NCBI GenBank assembly: GCA_965530755.1
Contig: CBESNA010000012.1
Span: forward strand, 26,288 to 90,287
Reading direction: 5' to 3'
Source: SZUA-35 sp965530755
GTDB lineage: Bacteria > Actinomycetota > Acidimicrobiia > Acidimicrobiales > SZUA-35
DNA length: 64,000 nt
The notes below the pieces were generated by a model. The model was not told the DNA's origin. It saw only the letters and a list, made by a program, of their open reading frames with translations, and ran no database searches. Position numbers and translations under genes: made by a program. Positions 24,343 to 33,312 of the stretch are shown here, one piece after another. Every line of letters begins with the position of its first letter. The first letter of the stretch is position 1.

Positions 24343-26277
24343 ATGTCACGCACGATCCGAGCCACCGACCTGTTCGACCTTCGATCGGTTGGCGCGGTCA
24401 GCACCTCCGGCGAACACATCGTTTACTCCGTCAGCTGGCCCGATCGCGACACCGACGAGAACCGCTCGACCCTTCATCTGTTCGAGGGCGGCAGCGGCCG
24501 CTCACTCACCGACGGCCACCGGGACACAGCGCCGACCGTGTCGCCAGACGGCACGCGAGTGGCGTTCCTCAGATCCGAGCCCGAGGGGAAGCCTCAGGCG
24601 GCGATCTGCGACATCGAAACCGGCACGGTCACGATCGTGCCCGGCTACGAGAACGAGGCTGTCCAACAGGTCGACTGGGTCGACAACGATCGCGTATTGA
24701 TTCGGGCAACGAAGCGGCCGGACGAGTTCGCCGGACTCGACGCTGATGAGATCAAGCGTCGTCCGCTCGTGACGCGCCGCCTCGACTTCCGGTTCAACGG
24801 TCGGGGCACCACCCTTCACGCGAGGGGCGCCATCGACATCGTCGAGCCGGCCACGGGCACGATCACCCCGATCACACCAACGGGAACCGACCAGCTCGCC
24901 GCCGCCGCCGCTCCAGACGGCCGATCGGTCCTGGTCGTGTCCTCCACCGACGATGACGCAGACATCACGGGACGGACCCGCGTCTGGCTGTGGACGCTCG
25001 AAGGCTCGAGTCCCACGCTCATGACTCCCGACCCGGGTCAATGGGATTCGGTCGGGTTCACCACAGACGGCCGCCCCTTCGCCTGCGGGCAACCGTCGCC
25101 CACTCGGCCCGGACTCTCCCGACCCCATCTCCTGGCCGCCGGCGCCCCACCGAACGTGCTCGGTCCGCACGACGTGAACAGCGCTGCCACCATCGGCGGG
25201 AGCGCCGGATCTCGGACCGCCCCAGGCTCGATCTTCATGCCCGGCATGCGTCGCTCCACCGTCACAGTCGACCGTTATGACGACACCACCGGCGAGATCA
25301 CGACCGTCGCCGAGGGACCCTTCGTGATCACATCGTTCGACCTGCTCGACGATGGCCAGCGCATCATCGCTGCAGTCACCACGCCGACTCGACCGGCCGA
25401 GCTGTGGGAGTTCAGCCCCGCTGGGTCACAGGTCCTCGTCTCCCTCAACGACGAGCTTCTCGCCGAACTCGACCTCGCTGTCCCCGAGCTCGTCTCCGTG
25501 CCGTCGTCCGACGGTGTCGAGGTCGAGGCGCTGCTGGTGCGGCCACCGGCGTCAGCGGTGGCCGATGCGCCGGGGCCCGGTCTGGTCTACGTCCACGGCG
25601 GACCGATGGCTGCCTACACGCAGTCGTTCTTCGATGAGTTCCAGATGGCGGCGGCCGACGGCTACACGGTCATCGCCGGCAATCCACGAGGCTCCGACGG
25701 TTACGGCGACGAGTGGATCAGCTCGATCACGGGTGCGCTCGGGCAAAAGGACTGGGACGACGTCCAGGCACTCACGGACCACCTCGCCGAACTCGACACC
25801 GTCGATGAAGATCGCATCGGTATCGGAGGCGGAAGCTATGGGGGCTTCATGGCCTCGTGGGCAATCGGCCACACGCATCGGTATCGAGCGGCCCTGGTCG
25901 AGCGAGCCGTGACCAACTGGGAGACCATGGCCGGCACCAGCGACATCGGGAGTTGGTTCCTGCCAATGCTGATCGATGCGGACTGGCACACCGGGCTCGA
26001 TGCTCTTCGGACAATGTCACCGATGAGCTACGCAGACAACGTGGCGACCCCCACCCTCATCATTCACTCCGAGGAGGATTGGCGTTGTCCGATCGAACAA
26101 GGCGAACAACTCTTCGCTGTGCTCCGACGCAACGGCGTCGATGTCACGCTGGCCAGGTTCCCGGGTGAGAACCACGAGCTGTCTCGCAGCGGCTCACCGC
26201 GCCATCGAGTCGAGCGTCTTCGGCTCGTGCACGACTTCTACGCTTCACACCTCCTGGACAGAGCCTCCCGAGTCTGA
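24343..26277 (+). CDS. S9 family prolyl-oligopeptidase-type peptidase
   Basis: A 644-residue cytoplasmic serine peptidase with an N-terminal beta-propeller (repeats such as APTVSPDGTRVAFL) and a C-terminal alpha/beta hydrolase domain. Catalytic residues are Ser about 498 in GGGSYGGFMASW, Asp in IIHSEEDWRCP and His in FPGENHELSRSG. It resembles acylaminoacyl peptidases. ATG 24343 follows TACCCT (24331-24336) by 6 nt. The last 33 nt overlap the end of the convergent ABC transporter gene. Confidence 0.9.
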   Translation: MSRTIRATDLFDLRSVGAVSTSGEHIVYSVSWPDRDTDENRSTLHLFEGGSGRSLTDGHRDTAPTVSPDGTRVAFLRSEPEGKPQAAICDIETGTVTIVPGYENEAVQQVDWVDNDRVLIRATKRPDEFAGLDADEIKRRPLVTRRLDFRFNGRGTTLHARGAIDIVEPATGTITPITPTGTDQLAAAAAPDGRSVLVVSSTDDDADITGRTRVWLWTLEGSSPTLMTPDPGQWDSVGFTTDGRPFACGQPSPTRPGLSRPHLLAAGAPPNVLGPHDVNSAATIGGSAGSRTAPGSIFMPGMRRSTVTVDRYDDTTGEITTVAEGPFVITSFDLLDDGQRIIAAVTTPTRPAELWEFSPAGSQVLVSLNDELLAELDLAVPELVSVPSSDGVEVEALLVRPPASAVADAPGPGLVYVHGGPMAAYTQSFFDEFQMAAADGYTVIAGNPRGSDGYGDEWISSITGALGQKDWDDVQALTDHLAELDTVDEDRIGIGGGSYGGFMASWAIGHTHRYRAALVERAVTNWETMAGTSDIGSWFLPMLIDADWHTGLDALRTMSPMSYADNVATPTLIIHSEEDWRCPIEQGEQLFAVLRRNGVDVTLARFPGENHELSRSGSPRHRVERLRLVHDFYASHLLDRASRV

Positions 26278-27993
26278 CCGGCGATCCAGGATCGACTCTA
26301 TTCGACCGCCAGACATCGTGATCACCTGATCGGCTCGATCGATGGCGAGTTGGCGCTGGGAGACGGCGATGACGGTGGTAGAGCCGATGTCATCGAGTCG
26401 GTCCCACAGCTCGCGTTCGGTCGTGACATCGAGGGCGCTCGACAGGTCGTCGACGACAAGCAGTTCTGGGTGGGTCAGAAGGGAGCGGGCGGTGGCGACG
26501 CGCTGCGCCTGGCCACCGGACAGGCGGAGTCCGCGAGCACCGACCATCGTTTCGATCCCGTCGGGCATCTCGGAGAGATCGCGGCCGAGAGTCGTGAGCT
26601 CCAGCACCGCATTCAAGTCCGAGGTCGCCCGGCCGAGGGAAATGTTGTCGGCGATCGACTCACTGAACAGCCGCGGGATCTGCGGAAGGTGGGCGGCGTT
26701 CGGGGGCACGAACCACGCACCGACATCATCGACCCGCTCGCCGTTCCACCAGAGTGAACCCTCGTCGAGCGGCACCAGACCGACCAGGGCCCGCACGAGG
26801 GTGGTCTTTCCTGCACCCACTGGCCCGGTGATGACGGTGAACGTGCCGCGATCGAAGGTGAGGTCGATGCCGGTGATGCCCTCGCCGTTCGACGGGTATC
26901 GAACGGTGATCCCTCTCGCCTCCAGCCGCTGGAGCGGCACCCGAGGAGGGTCGACTTCGCGCAGGAGCATCTCCTCTGCCGCCTCGATCGTCACGGTCCG
27001 GTCGGCCAACACGTCTGACACCCGACCGGGCGCCACCATCTCGCCCATCCGCTCATAGGAGACGACGGCCTGTTCACGAGACGTGATCATGCGGGCGACG
27101 TAGCGCGGCAACTCGCCCAACTGGCTCGAATAGGCGACGAACAACGCCAGATCGCCGACGCCGAAGTCGCCAGACCTGACGGCCGGGACCAGCACCAAGA
27201 GCATGAGCCCGATGGTGACGTCCGCGGTCGACGAGGAGATGCCGTCGATGGTCTGCTGCAGCACCGTGTCGCGCACTGCCGTTCGTCGACGGATCTCCGT
27301 GTACCGCTCGAGCCGGCCGACCGCGGCGCTCTCTCGGCCGGCAAGCCGGAAGGCGAGCATCCCGGTGAACGTCTCGCCCATGAACGACGTGACCCGACCC
27401 GTGGCTTTGCGGTCCGCTGAGCGAGCTGCGTACAGCCGAGGCGTGAGCAACCGGGTGATCACCGTGACGATGGTCAGCGGGATGAGGACCACGAATGCCG
27501 CCCGTGCATCGATCGACGACATCACGATCAGGGCGCCGGCGGCGTACACCAGGTAGCCGAGACCATCGAGCCAGGAGTCGGTCCACAGAACGGTGTCGCG
27601 GGCATCGTCGGAGAACCGTGAGATCGCTTCGGCAGGACTGTCCGGCAGGCTGGCCGCCTTCGGGCCCCCGCTGACCGTCTGTGCGTGCAGCATGTTGGTC
27701 CGAATGAGGGTGAGCGCGGCGACCCACCAGCGCACCACCACGTACACCGCGATGGCGAAGACCACGAAGCGAAGCAGCTCGCTGACGCCGAGCAGAACGA
27801 GGAATCGAGTGATCGATTCGGACCTGCTGAGCGCATCGAAGGCGAGCTTCAACAACCAACCAGTCCACAGGGGGAAGAGGAAGAACGCAGTCCAGGTCAA
27901 CCATGACCACACCCAGAGTCGCGAACGGAAGGTGCCCGTTCTCCACCCGAAGAGGAACGGCCGGACGCGATCTTCGTTCTCGGGCGTCCTCAT
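26245..27993 (-). CDS. ABC exporter half, degenerate ATPase site
   Basis: A 582-residue membrane-ATPase fusion of the type IV exporter (MsbA/LmrA-like) class: six membrane helices over about 1-330, then an ABC domain with Walker A GPVGAGKTTL, signature LSGGQAQR and Walker B LLVVDDLSSALD. The residue after the Walker B Asp is Asp, not the catalytic Glu, which is typical of the inactive site in heterodimeric exporters. Starts with a 4-nt overlap onto its partner gene, so the two form one transporter. Substrate not predictable from sequence. Confidence 0.88.
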   Translation of the reverse strand: MRTPENEDRVRPFLFGWRTGTFRSRLWVWSWLTWTAFFLFPLWTGWLLKLAFDALSRSESITRFLVLLGVSELLRFVVFAIAVYVVVRWWVAALTLIRTNMLHAQTVSGGPKAASLPDSPAEAISRFSDDARDTVLWTDSWLDGLGYLVYAAGALIVMSSIDARAAFVVLIPLTIVTVITRLLTPRLYAARSADRKATGRVTSFMGETFTGMLAFRLAGRESAAVGRLERYTEIRRRTAVRDTVLQQTIDGISSSTADVTIGLMLLVLVPAVRSGDFGVGDLALFVAYSSQLGELPRYVARMITSREQAVVSYERMGEMVAPGRVSDVLADRTVTIEAAEEMLLREVDPPRVPLQRLEARGITVRYPSNGEGITGIDLTFDRGTFTVITGPVGAGKTTLVRALVGLVPLDEGSLWWNGERVDDVGAWFVPPNAAHLPQIPRLFSESIADNISLGRATSDLNAVLELTTLGRDLSEMPDGIETMVGARGLRLSGGQAQRVATARSLLTHPELLVVDDLSSALDVTTERELWDRLDDIGSTTVIAVSQRQLAIDRADQVITMSGGRIESILDRRSDSGGSVQEV

Positions 27994-29753
27994 GTCGTCA
28001 CCACGTCATCGAAGACGGCACTCGAGCCGACCGACAGAAGCATGGCGTAGTGACTGTTCTGGTCGGCCCGAAGCTCTACGGTGCTGCCGTGTTCGAGCAC
28101 GACACCACCATCCAACACCAGGATCTCGTCGAGTCGTTCGACGGTCGACAACCGGTGAGCGATGACGACTGCGGTGCGACCCTCGAGAAGACGATCGATG
28201 GCGTGGGTCACCCGTGCCTCGGTCTCCGGATCGATCCGCGACGACGCTTCGTCGAGCAACACGAAGTCCGGCGAACGCAGGAACAAACGGGTCAACGCGA
28301 TCAACTGACCCTCACCACCAGACAACCCGGAACCAGCGGGTCCGAGCTCGGTGTCCAACCCTTCTGGCATCGCCTCGACCCAGTCGAGCAATCCGAGTTC
28401 TGACAACGCCGAGCGAAGCTGATCGTCGGCGATCGAGTCGTCGAAGAGCGTGAGGTTGTCGCGAATGGATGCCCCGAACAGGTGGACGTCCTGCGACACC
28501 ACACCCGCCCGGGCCCGAAACTCCGCCACCTGCACGTCGGCGAGCGGCACATCACCGAAGCGGATCTCGCCTGCGGTTGGCTCGACCAGTCGAAGGAGCA
28601 GCCGAGCCAGCGTCGTCTTGCCGCTCCCGGTTCGCCCGAGCACGCCGAGCGACCGTCCCGCTGCGAGGTGCAGCGACAGCTCGTGGACGACCCGGTTGGG
28701 GTCGTCTTCGTCTGCGTATTCGAAGCTGACCCCATCGAGCGTCAGGTCGAGCGCCCCGTGAGGAAGATGGCGTCGGCCGGTGTCTGCGATCGTCGAGCGC
28801 TCGTCGAGCAGCTGGAGCGTCCGACTCATTCCGCCGGCGGCCCGCTGGACCTGTTCGGTTTCGTCGGCGAGACGATCGAGCGGGTCACGCAGCACCTGGG
28901 TGTACTGGAACAACAGGAACGCCGTGCCGAGCGTGATACTCCCCCGCCGCAGCAGCGCGGCATCCGCGGCCAGCACTGCGATGCCGCCGACGACGAACAC
29001 TGCATTGGACATCACCCACAGGCTCACGCCCTGCCGTTCGCGGCTCAGCGTCGACCGGAGGACAGCAGCGCTGGCAGCCTGGAACGTCGCGACCGCATGG
29101 CTTCCACCTCCGTTGCTGCGCAGGTCGTCGGCACCGGTGAGCCGCTCCTCGATCTCGCCGAGCATCCGACCCGTGGCCGCCTGTTCAGACGCCGCCTCGG
29201 AGACTGCCTTGTCGCGCAGGAACCACATCGCGGTGAGAGCCACCGCGAGGTACGCCGCCATCGCCAGGCCGATCGTCCAGCTCCGCCACGTGACCACGAT
29301 CAACAGCCCGACGAGCGTCGCCAGCGCGGCAGCAGCCCGGGCAAGGAAATCGGAGATGAACTCGCTGAGTGCGGTGACGTCGCCGTCGACCCGGCTCACC
29401 AGCTCACCGGGGCTGGTCGATCGGTGGAAGCCGAGATCGAGACCGAGCACGTGATGTGTCAATGTCGACCGCAGCTCGTTGGTGACATGCCATGCCAGAT
29501 CGGTCGACGCCCATGCCACGGCAACGGCGATGAGCTGGCGACCGAGCCCAAGGCCGATGTAGACGGCGGCGAGGAGCATCAGGCGAGACTGGGTCGCGCC
29601 TGCTGCGGCCTCGTCGATGAACACCGCTATGAGGAGCGGACCGATCAGCGGGAGCAGACCGGCCACCGACACCACGGCGAGCATCGCGGCCGACCGGGCG
29701 CGATGAGGTGCCAAGAGCCCGAAGAGGGCGCGCCAGTGGTTCGATCGAGCCAT
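27990..29753 (-). CDS. ABC exporter half, canonical ATPase site
   Basis: A 587-residue partner of the following ABC protein. Six N-terminal membrane helices, then Walker A GRTGSGKTTL, signature LSGGEGQL, Walker B FVLLDEASSRID with the catalytic Glu, and the switch His in VVIAHRLSTVERLDEI. Exports an unknown compound, drug or lipid as a heterodimer. ATG 29753 is 7 nt from TACGGT (minus strand 29766-29761), and the longer upstream frame lacks membrane helices, so this start is favoured. It diverges from the 2OG-oxygenase-like gene. Confidence 0.9.
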   Translation of the reverse strand: MARSNHWRALFGLLAPHRARSAAMLAVVSVAGLLPLIGPLLIAVFIDEAAAGATQSRLMLLAAVYIGLGLGRQLIAVAVAWASTDLAWHVTNELRSTLTHHVLGLDLGFHRSTSPGELVSRVDGDVTALSEFISDFLARAAAALATLVGLLIVVTWRSWTIGLAMAAYLAVALTAMWFLRDKAVSEAASEQAATGRMLGEIEERLTGADDLRSNGGGSHAVATFQAASAAVLRSTLSRERQGVSLWVMSNAVFVVGGIAVLAADAALLRRGSITLGTAFLLFQYTQVLRDPLDRLADETEQVQRAAGGMSRTLQLLDERSTIADTGRRHLPHGALDLTLDGVSFEYADEDDPNRVVHELSLHLAAGRSLGVLGRTGSGKTTLARLLLRLVEPTAGEIRFGDVPLADVQVAEFRARAGVVSQDVHLFGASIRDNLTLFDDSIADDQLRSALSELGLLDWVEAMPEGLDTELGPAGSGLSGGEGQLIALTRLFLRSPDFVLLDEASSRIDPETEARVTHAIDRLLEGRTAVVIAHRLSTVERLDEILVLDGGVVLEHGSTVELRADQNSHYAMLLSVGSSAVFDDVVTT

Positions 29754-29851
29754 TCGGACGACCGTAGTGGGCGGCGATCGACAGGTCTCTCGAATTCCGC
29801 CGCGACGACCGACCGCGACTCCCCCGCGGAGCGGCCAACTACGCTCCGGCC

Positions 29852-30841
29852 ATGTCCGTCGCCGTGCCATTTCCGACCGAGCTCCCGACGGGGTACGCGT
29901 TCGACGAGAACGAGCCACGATTCGATCCCGACCGACACCTTCAGCTCGAGATGCCCACCGACATCGTCACGCTGGCCGATCTCGGATATCAGGACGACGA
30001 GATCGCAACGAAGGCCACACCTGTCGCCGCATCATCTGCATTTCGCATGTTGAGCGACGAGGGCGCCGCAGTGATGCTCGAGGTCGCTCGACGACTCCGG
30101 GCGCACCACAAGCCGGCTGGAGACCGAATCGAGCGGATGACCAGAGGCGGCTGCTACCGGTCACGCTGGTTGCGTGACCTCTGCGTCAGCCCCGTACTGA
30201 CCGAGCATCTCTCATCGATCTACGGCATCACCGTTCACCCGCATGCGATGCCCCTTCACCTCGGCCACCTCAACTACGAGCCGACACGAATCAACACCGC
30301 GGTCGACAAGTGGCACCACGACACGCTTCCGCTCGACTTCGTGCTGATGGTCACGGACCCCAACGCCGTTGCCGGCGGCGAGTTCGAGTACTTCACCGGC
30401 ACGAAGCACGAGGCGGCAGCTCTCGCCGCGGAGGGACGTACCCCGCAACGGGACCGAGTGGTCGCACCGGCCTTCGACGGGCCCGGCTACGCCATTGCTT
30501 TACACGGCGACATGGTCGTGCACCGTGCCGCCCCGCTGACCGACCTCTCGGAACGCATCACCATGGTGAACGGGTACGTCGCAGCTGACCGGTCCGCCGA
30601 TGATCAGAGTCGCAGCGCTGATCTCATCGGGGTCGACGATCCGGAGTGCCTCTGGACCGAGTGGGCCAAATTCGCCGCATGGCGCACACAGGGGCGACTC
30701 TCCGCCCTGATCGACGACCTGCCGTTCACCAACGATCGCGACGCCGTCGTGGCCGAACTCGAGTCGTCCATCGCCGGTGTCCGCCAGGCAATCGACGAAA
30801 TGCGAGCCGGGCCTCGGTCAGCTTCCCACTACGGAGGCTGA
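29852..30841 (+). CDS. Putative 2-oxoglutarate/Fe(II) oxygenase-like protein
   Basis: A 329-residue protein not assigned to a named family with certainty. The region KWHHDTLPLDFVLMVTDP contains HxD (His155, Asp157), GGEFEYFTG follows, and GDMVVHRAAPLTDLSERITMVNGYV has a distal His224 and Arg235, the order of metal and 2-oxoglutarate ligands in the double-stranded beta-helix oxygenases. Substrate unknown. ATG 29852 lies 6 nt after TACGCT (29840-29845). An N-terminal helical part of about 110 residues precedes the core. Confidence 0.6.
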   Translation: MSVAVPFPTELPTGYAFDENEPRFDPDRHLQLEMPTDIVTLADLGYQDDEIATKATPVAASSAFRMLSDEGAAVMLEVARRLRAHHKPAGDRIERMTRGGCYRSRWLRDLCVSPVLTEHLSSIYGITVHPHAMPLHLGHLNYEPTRINTAVDKWHHDTLPLDFVLMVTDPNAVAGGEFEYFTGTKHEAAALAAEGRTPQRDRVVAPAFDGPGYAIALHGDMVVHRAAPLTDLSERITMVNGYVAADRSADDQSRSADLIGVDDPECLWTEWAKFAAWRTQGRLSALIDDLPFTNDRDAVVAELESSIAGVRQAIDEMRAGPRSASHYGG

Positions 30842-30842
30842 G

Positions 30843-32435
30843 TCAGCTCGATACGAGGTCGGTGTCGGACGCCAAGGGCGGGCGGACACTGACATCGATG
30901 CCGAAGGCAGACGCCAGCAGCGGCGATCGCTCGGTCGCTGCGTAGATCTCGACCTCGAGATCCGAACCGTCCGAGGCGAGGGGTTCGATCTCGAGTCGGT
31001 CGTCACTGATGAACACTCGAAGCGACGACACCGACGCAGCGTGGCGACGGTCGAGACCGATCGCCACACGCAGGATGCCGGCAAGCGTACGAATCAACTG
31101 TTTGTCGTCACTCGACAGCGCAGCGAACTCGTCGTGTTTCTCCGACGGCTGGCTCTTGCGGTGGTAGCGAGCGATCACTGCGATCAGCTCGATCTCACGG
31201 TCAGTGAAACCGGTCAGCTGCTCGCTGTTGCGGATCACGTAGTAGCTGTGCTTGTGGTGACTGGAGTGCGAGATGAAGAGACCGACGTTGTGCACCAACG
31301 CTGCTGCCTCGAGCAGCTCCCGTTCGCTCTCGCCGAGTCCGTGCAGCTTGGCCGTCCGATCGAAGAGCTGCAGGGCCAGATCGGCGGTGTGAAGCGCGTG
31401 ATCCGGATCAGGGTCGAGCTGCTTCGCAAGGCGGAGGAGGTTCGAACGGCGGAGATCGTCGAGCTGTTGAACGCCGACGGCGCCGAAGCGGTCGAACAGG
31501 ACCCCCTCCCGAAGCGCGTACTCCGAGATCGTGAACTCGGTCAGGTCGAATGCTCGACGAATCTCATCGAGCAGGATCGAGCCGGCGACGATGATGTCGA
31601 CCCGCTTCGCGTCGAGCCCAGTGATCTTCTGGCGCTCTTCGCTGTTCTTGGACACGAGCTCGGCTACCACAGCGGAGAGTTCGTCAGCGGAAAACACGAC
31701 ACCGTTCATCTGGCGGGTGCTGTCACCTCTCGCCGCCGCAGCGATCGTGGCGATCGTCGTGGCCGTCCCAGAACTCGCGATGGCCACCTCAGGCTGATGT
31801 CCGCCGAGCTCGTGCGCAACCGGACTCAGTGCAGCACGGACGTACTTGTGGCAGGCCTCGACGGCTGCGCTCTTCACGTCACCGTCGCCGGTGATGATGT
31901 CGGGGAAGAAGCGTTCCGTGAGCCGAATGGCGCCGAGCTTCATCGACCGGGCCTCGATGGCCTCGGCACCCAGGCCGACCAGGAACTCCGTGCTGCCGCC
32001 ACCGATGTCGATCACCAGGAGACGCCGGTCGAACACGGGTAGAGCCTGCAGCACACCGAGATGGATCAAACGGGCCTCCTCGAAACCGCTGATGACCTCA
32101 ACGTCGATGCCCAACTCGTCGCGGGCGCGGTTGATGAAGTCGGCCTTGTTGGTGGCTTCGCGCACGGCACTGGTCGCCACCGCGACGAGCTGCACTTCAC
32201 CGAAACTCGCTGCCACCTTCGACATCCGAGAAAGGGCGGCGATACCGCGGTCGATCGCCTCGGGCGCGAGCAGTTTCATCTCGCCACCGCCCTGCCCGAG
32301 ACGCACCATCTCCTTCTCGCTGGTGAGCATCTCGAACCCACCGTGCTCACCGATGCGAGCGACGACGAGATGCATCGAATTCGTCCCTATGTCGATGGCG
32401 GCTCGATAGGGGGAGGGTTCGGCAGCGTCGTTCAC
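30843..32435 (-). CDS. Ppx/GppA exopolyphosphatase-like phosphatase
   Basis: A 530-residue ASKHA-fold phosphatase that should hydrolyse polyphosphate or pppGpp. Phosphate-binding loops are AIDIGTNSMHLVVA and VIDIGGGSTEFLVG; AIASSGTATTIATIA also matches. The C-terminal part has an HD-like helical domain (ALVHNVGLFISHSSHHKHSYYVI). The start may be GTG 32435, 6 nt after TATCAC, or GTG 32441. The promoter region is shared with divergent prmA: only about 30 nt lie between the start codons. Confidence 0.88.
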   Translation of the reverse strand: MNDAAEPSPYRAAIDIGTNSMHLVVARIGEHGGFEMLTSEKEMVRLGQGGGEMKLLAPEAIDRGIAALSRMSKVAASFGEVQLVAVATSAVREATNKADFINRARDELGIDVEVISGFEEARLIHLGVLQALPVFDRRLLVIDIGGGSTEFLVGLGAEAIEARSMKLGAIRLTERFFPDIITGDGDVKSAAVEACHKYVRAALSPVAHELGGHQPEVAIASSGTATTIATIAAAARGDSTRQMNGVVFSADELSAVVAELVSKNSEERQKITGLDAKRVDIIVAGSILLDEIRRAFDLTEFTISEYALREGVLFDRFGAVGVQQLDDLRRSNLLRLAKQLDPDPDHALHTADLALQLFDRTAKLHGLGESERELLEAAALVHNVGLFISHSSHHKHSYYVIRNSEQLTGFTDREIELIAVIARYHRKSQPSEKHDEFAALSSDDKQLIRTLAGILRVAIGLDRRHAASVSSLRVFISDDRLEIEPLASDGSDLEVEIYAATERSPLLASAFGIDVSVRPPLASDTDLVSS

Positions 32436-32441
32436 GCACAC

Positions 32442-32460
32442 GTGATAGCAGCCCTACGCT
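32442..32460. promoter_or_regulatory. Overlapping divergent promoters of ppx-like and prmA
   Basis: TATCAC on the minus strand (32447-32442) and TACGCT on the plus strand (32455-32460) each lie 6 nt from a GTG start (32435 and 32467). The -35 regions must lie inside the opposite gene, so the two polymerases would compete. Confidence 0.5.
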
Positions 32461-32466
32461 TCGTGC

Positions 32467-33237
32467 GTGGCCTGGATCCTCACCATCGACTTCGACCGCG
32501 CCGCCGGAGACGTCGACCCCGCCACAGAAGCGATCACGGAACGGCTCTGGGAGCTCGGCACGAACGGCGTCGCTCTGATCCCGGCACCGGACGGGAGCAG
32601 GCCGGCCAAGGGACCGGCTCTGCTCTCCGGGTTCGACACCGAACTCGAAGCCGTCGCCGCTCGCGACGAGCTCGGCGGCTCGATCGCCCCAGTCGACGAG
32701 GCAGCATGGTCGACGCCGGATGTGGCGACGATCGAGGTTGCAGGCCGGACGCTCACCATCGACGCAGGCCGGAGCTTCGGTCACGGCGCACACCCGACCA
32801 CTCGGTTGTGTCTCGCCGCACTGACCGAACACCTCTGCGCCGATCAGTCTGTGCTGGACGTCGGCTCCGGAAGCGGCGTGTTGTCCCTCGCAGCTGCTGC
32901 GCTCGGTGCCCGTTCGGTGACTGCGATCGACATCGACCCACATGCCACCGAAACCACCAAGGCGAATGCGGCCGCCAACAGCATCGCGATCGACGTCTCG
33001 ACGGCCACGATCGCCGAGCTCGCCGGACCGTTCGACGTGGTCGTCGCCAACATGCTCGTGGCCGAACTGGCACCGATTGCCGACGACGTGCGCCGCCTCG
33101 CCGGCGGGCTGTTGATCGTGAGCGGTGCGCTGGGCGAGCAGCGCGACCGTCTCACGGGTGTGCTGAGCCCTTCGACATTGGTGAGCGAACTCAGCGAGGG
33201 TGAGTGGATCGTGCAGGTGCACCGCATCGCGTCATAG
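32467..33237 (+). CDS. prmA: Ribosomal protein L11 methyltransferase-like (PrmA)
   Basis: A 256-residue methyltransferase of the PrmA family, which trimethylates ribosomal protein L11 in other bacteria. Marks are FGHGAHPTTRLCLAAL, motif I VLDVGSGSGVLSLAAAALGARSVTAIDIDP and VVANMLVAELAPIADDV in the place of the NIL motif. It is shorter than the roughly 293 residues of E. coli PrmA because the N-terminal substrate domain is reduced, so the substrate could differ. GTG 32467 follows TACGCT by 6 nt. Confidence 0.8.
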   Translation: MAWILTIDFDRAAGDVDPATEAITERLWELGTNGVALIPAPDGSRPAKGPALLSGFDTELEAVAARDELGGSIAPVDEAAWSTPDVATIEVAGRTLTIDAGRSFGHGAHPTTRLCLAALTEHLCADQSVLDVGSGSGVLSLAAAALGARSVTAIDIDPHATETTKANAAANSIAIDVSTATIAELAGPFDVVVANMLVAELAPIADDVRRLAGGLLIVSGALGEQRDRLTGVLSPSTLVSELSEGEWIVQVHRIAS

Positions 33238-33312
33238 CGATGAGCGACGAGCGGTTCGGTACGCCGCGTTCGGCTTTCACGACCCAGCGGGCTTGGCAAC
33301 TACGTTGGTGTG

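Noticed and set aside
28482..30053. Plus-strand open frame opposite the ABC transporter
   Set aside because: Shadow of the ABC domain; the real gene here (29852) is in another frame.
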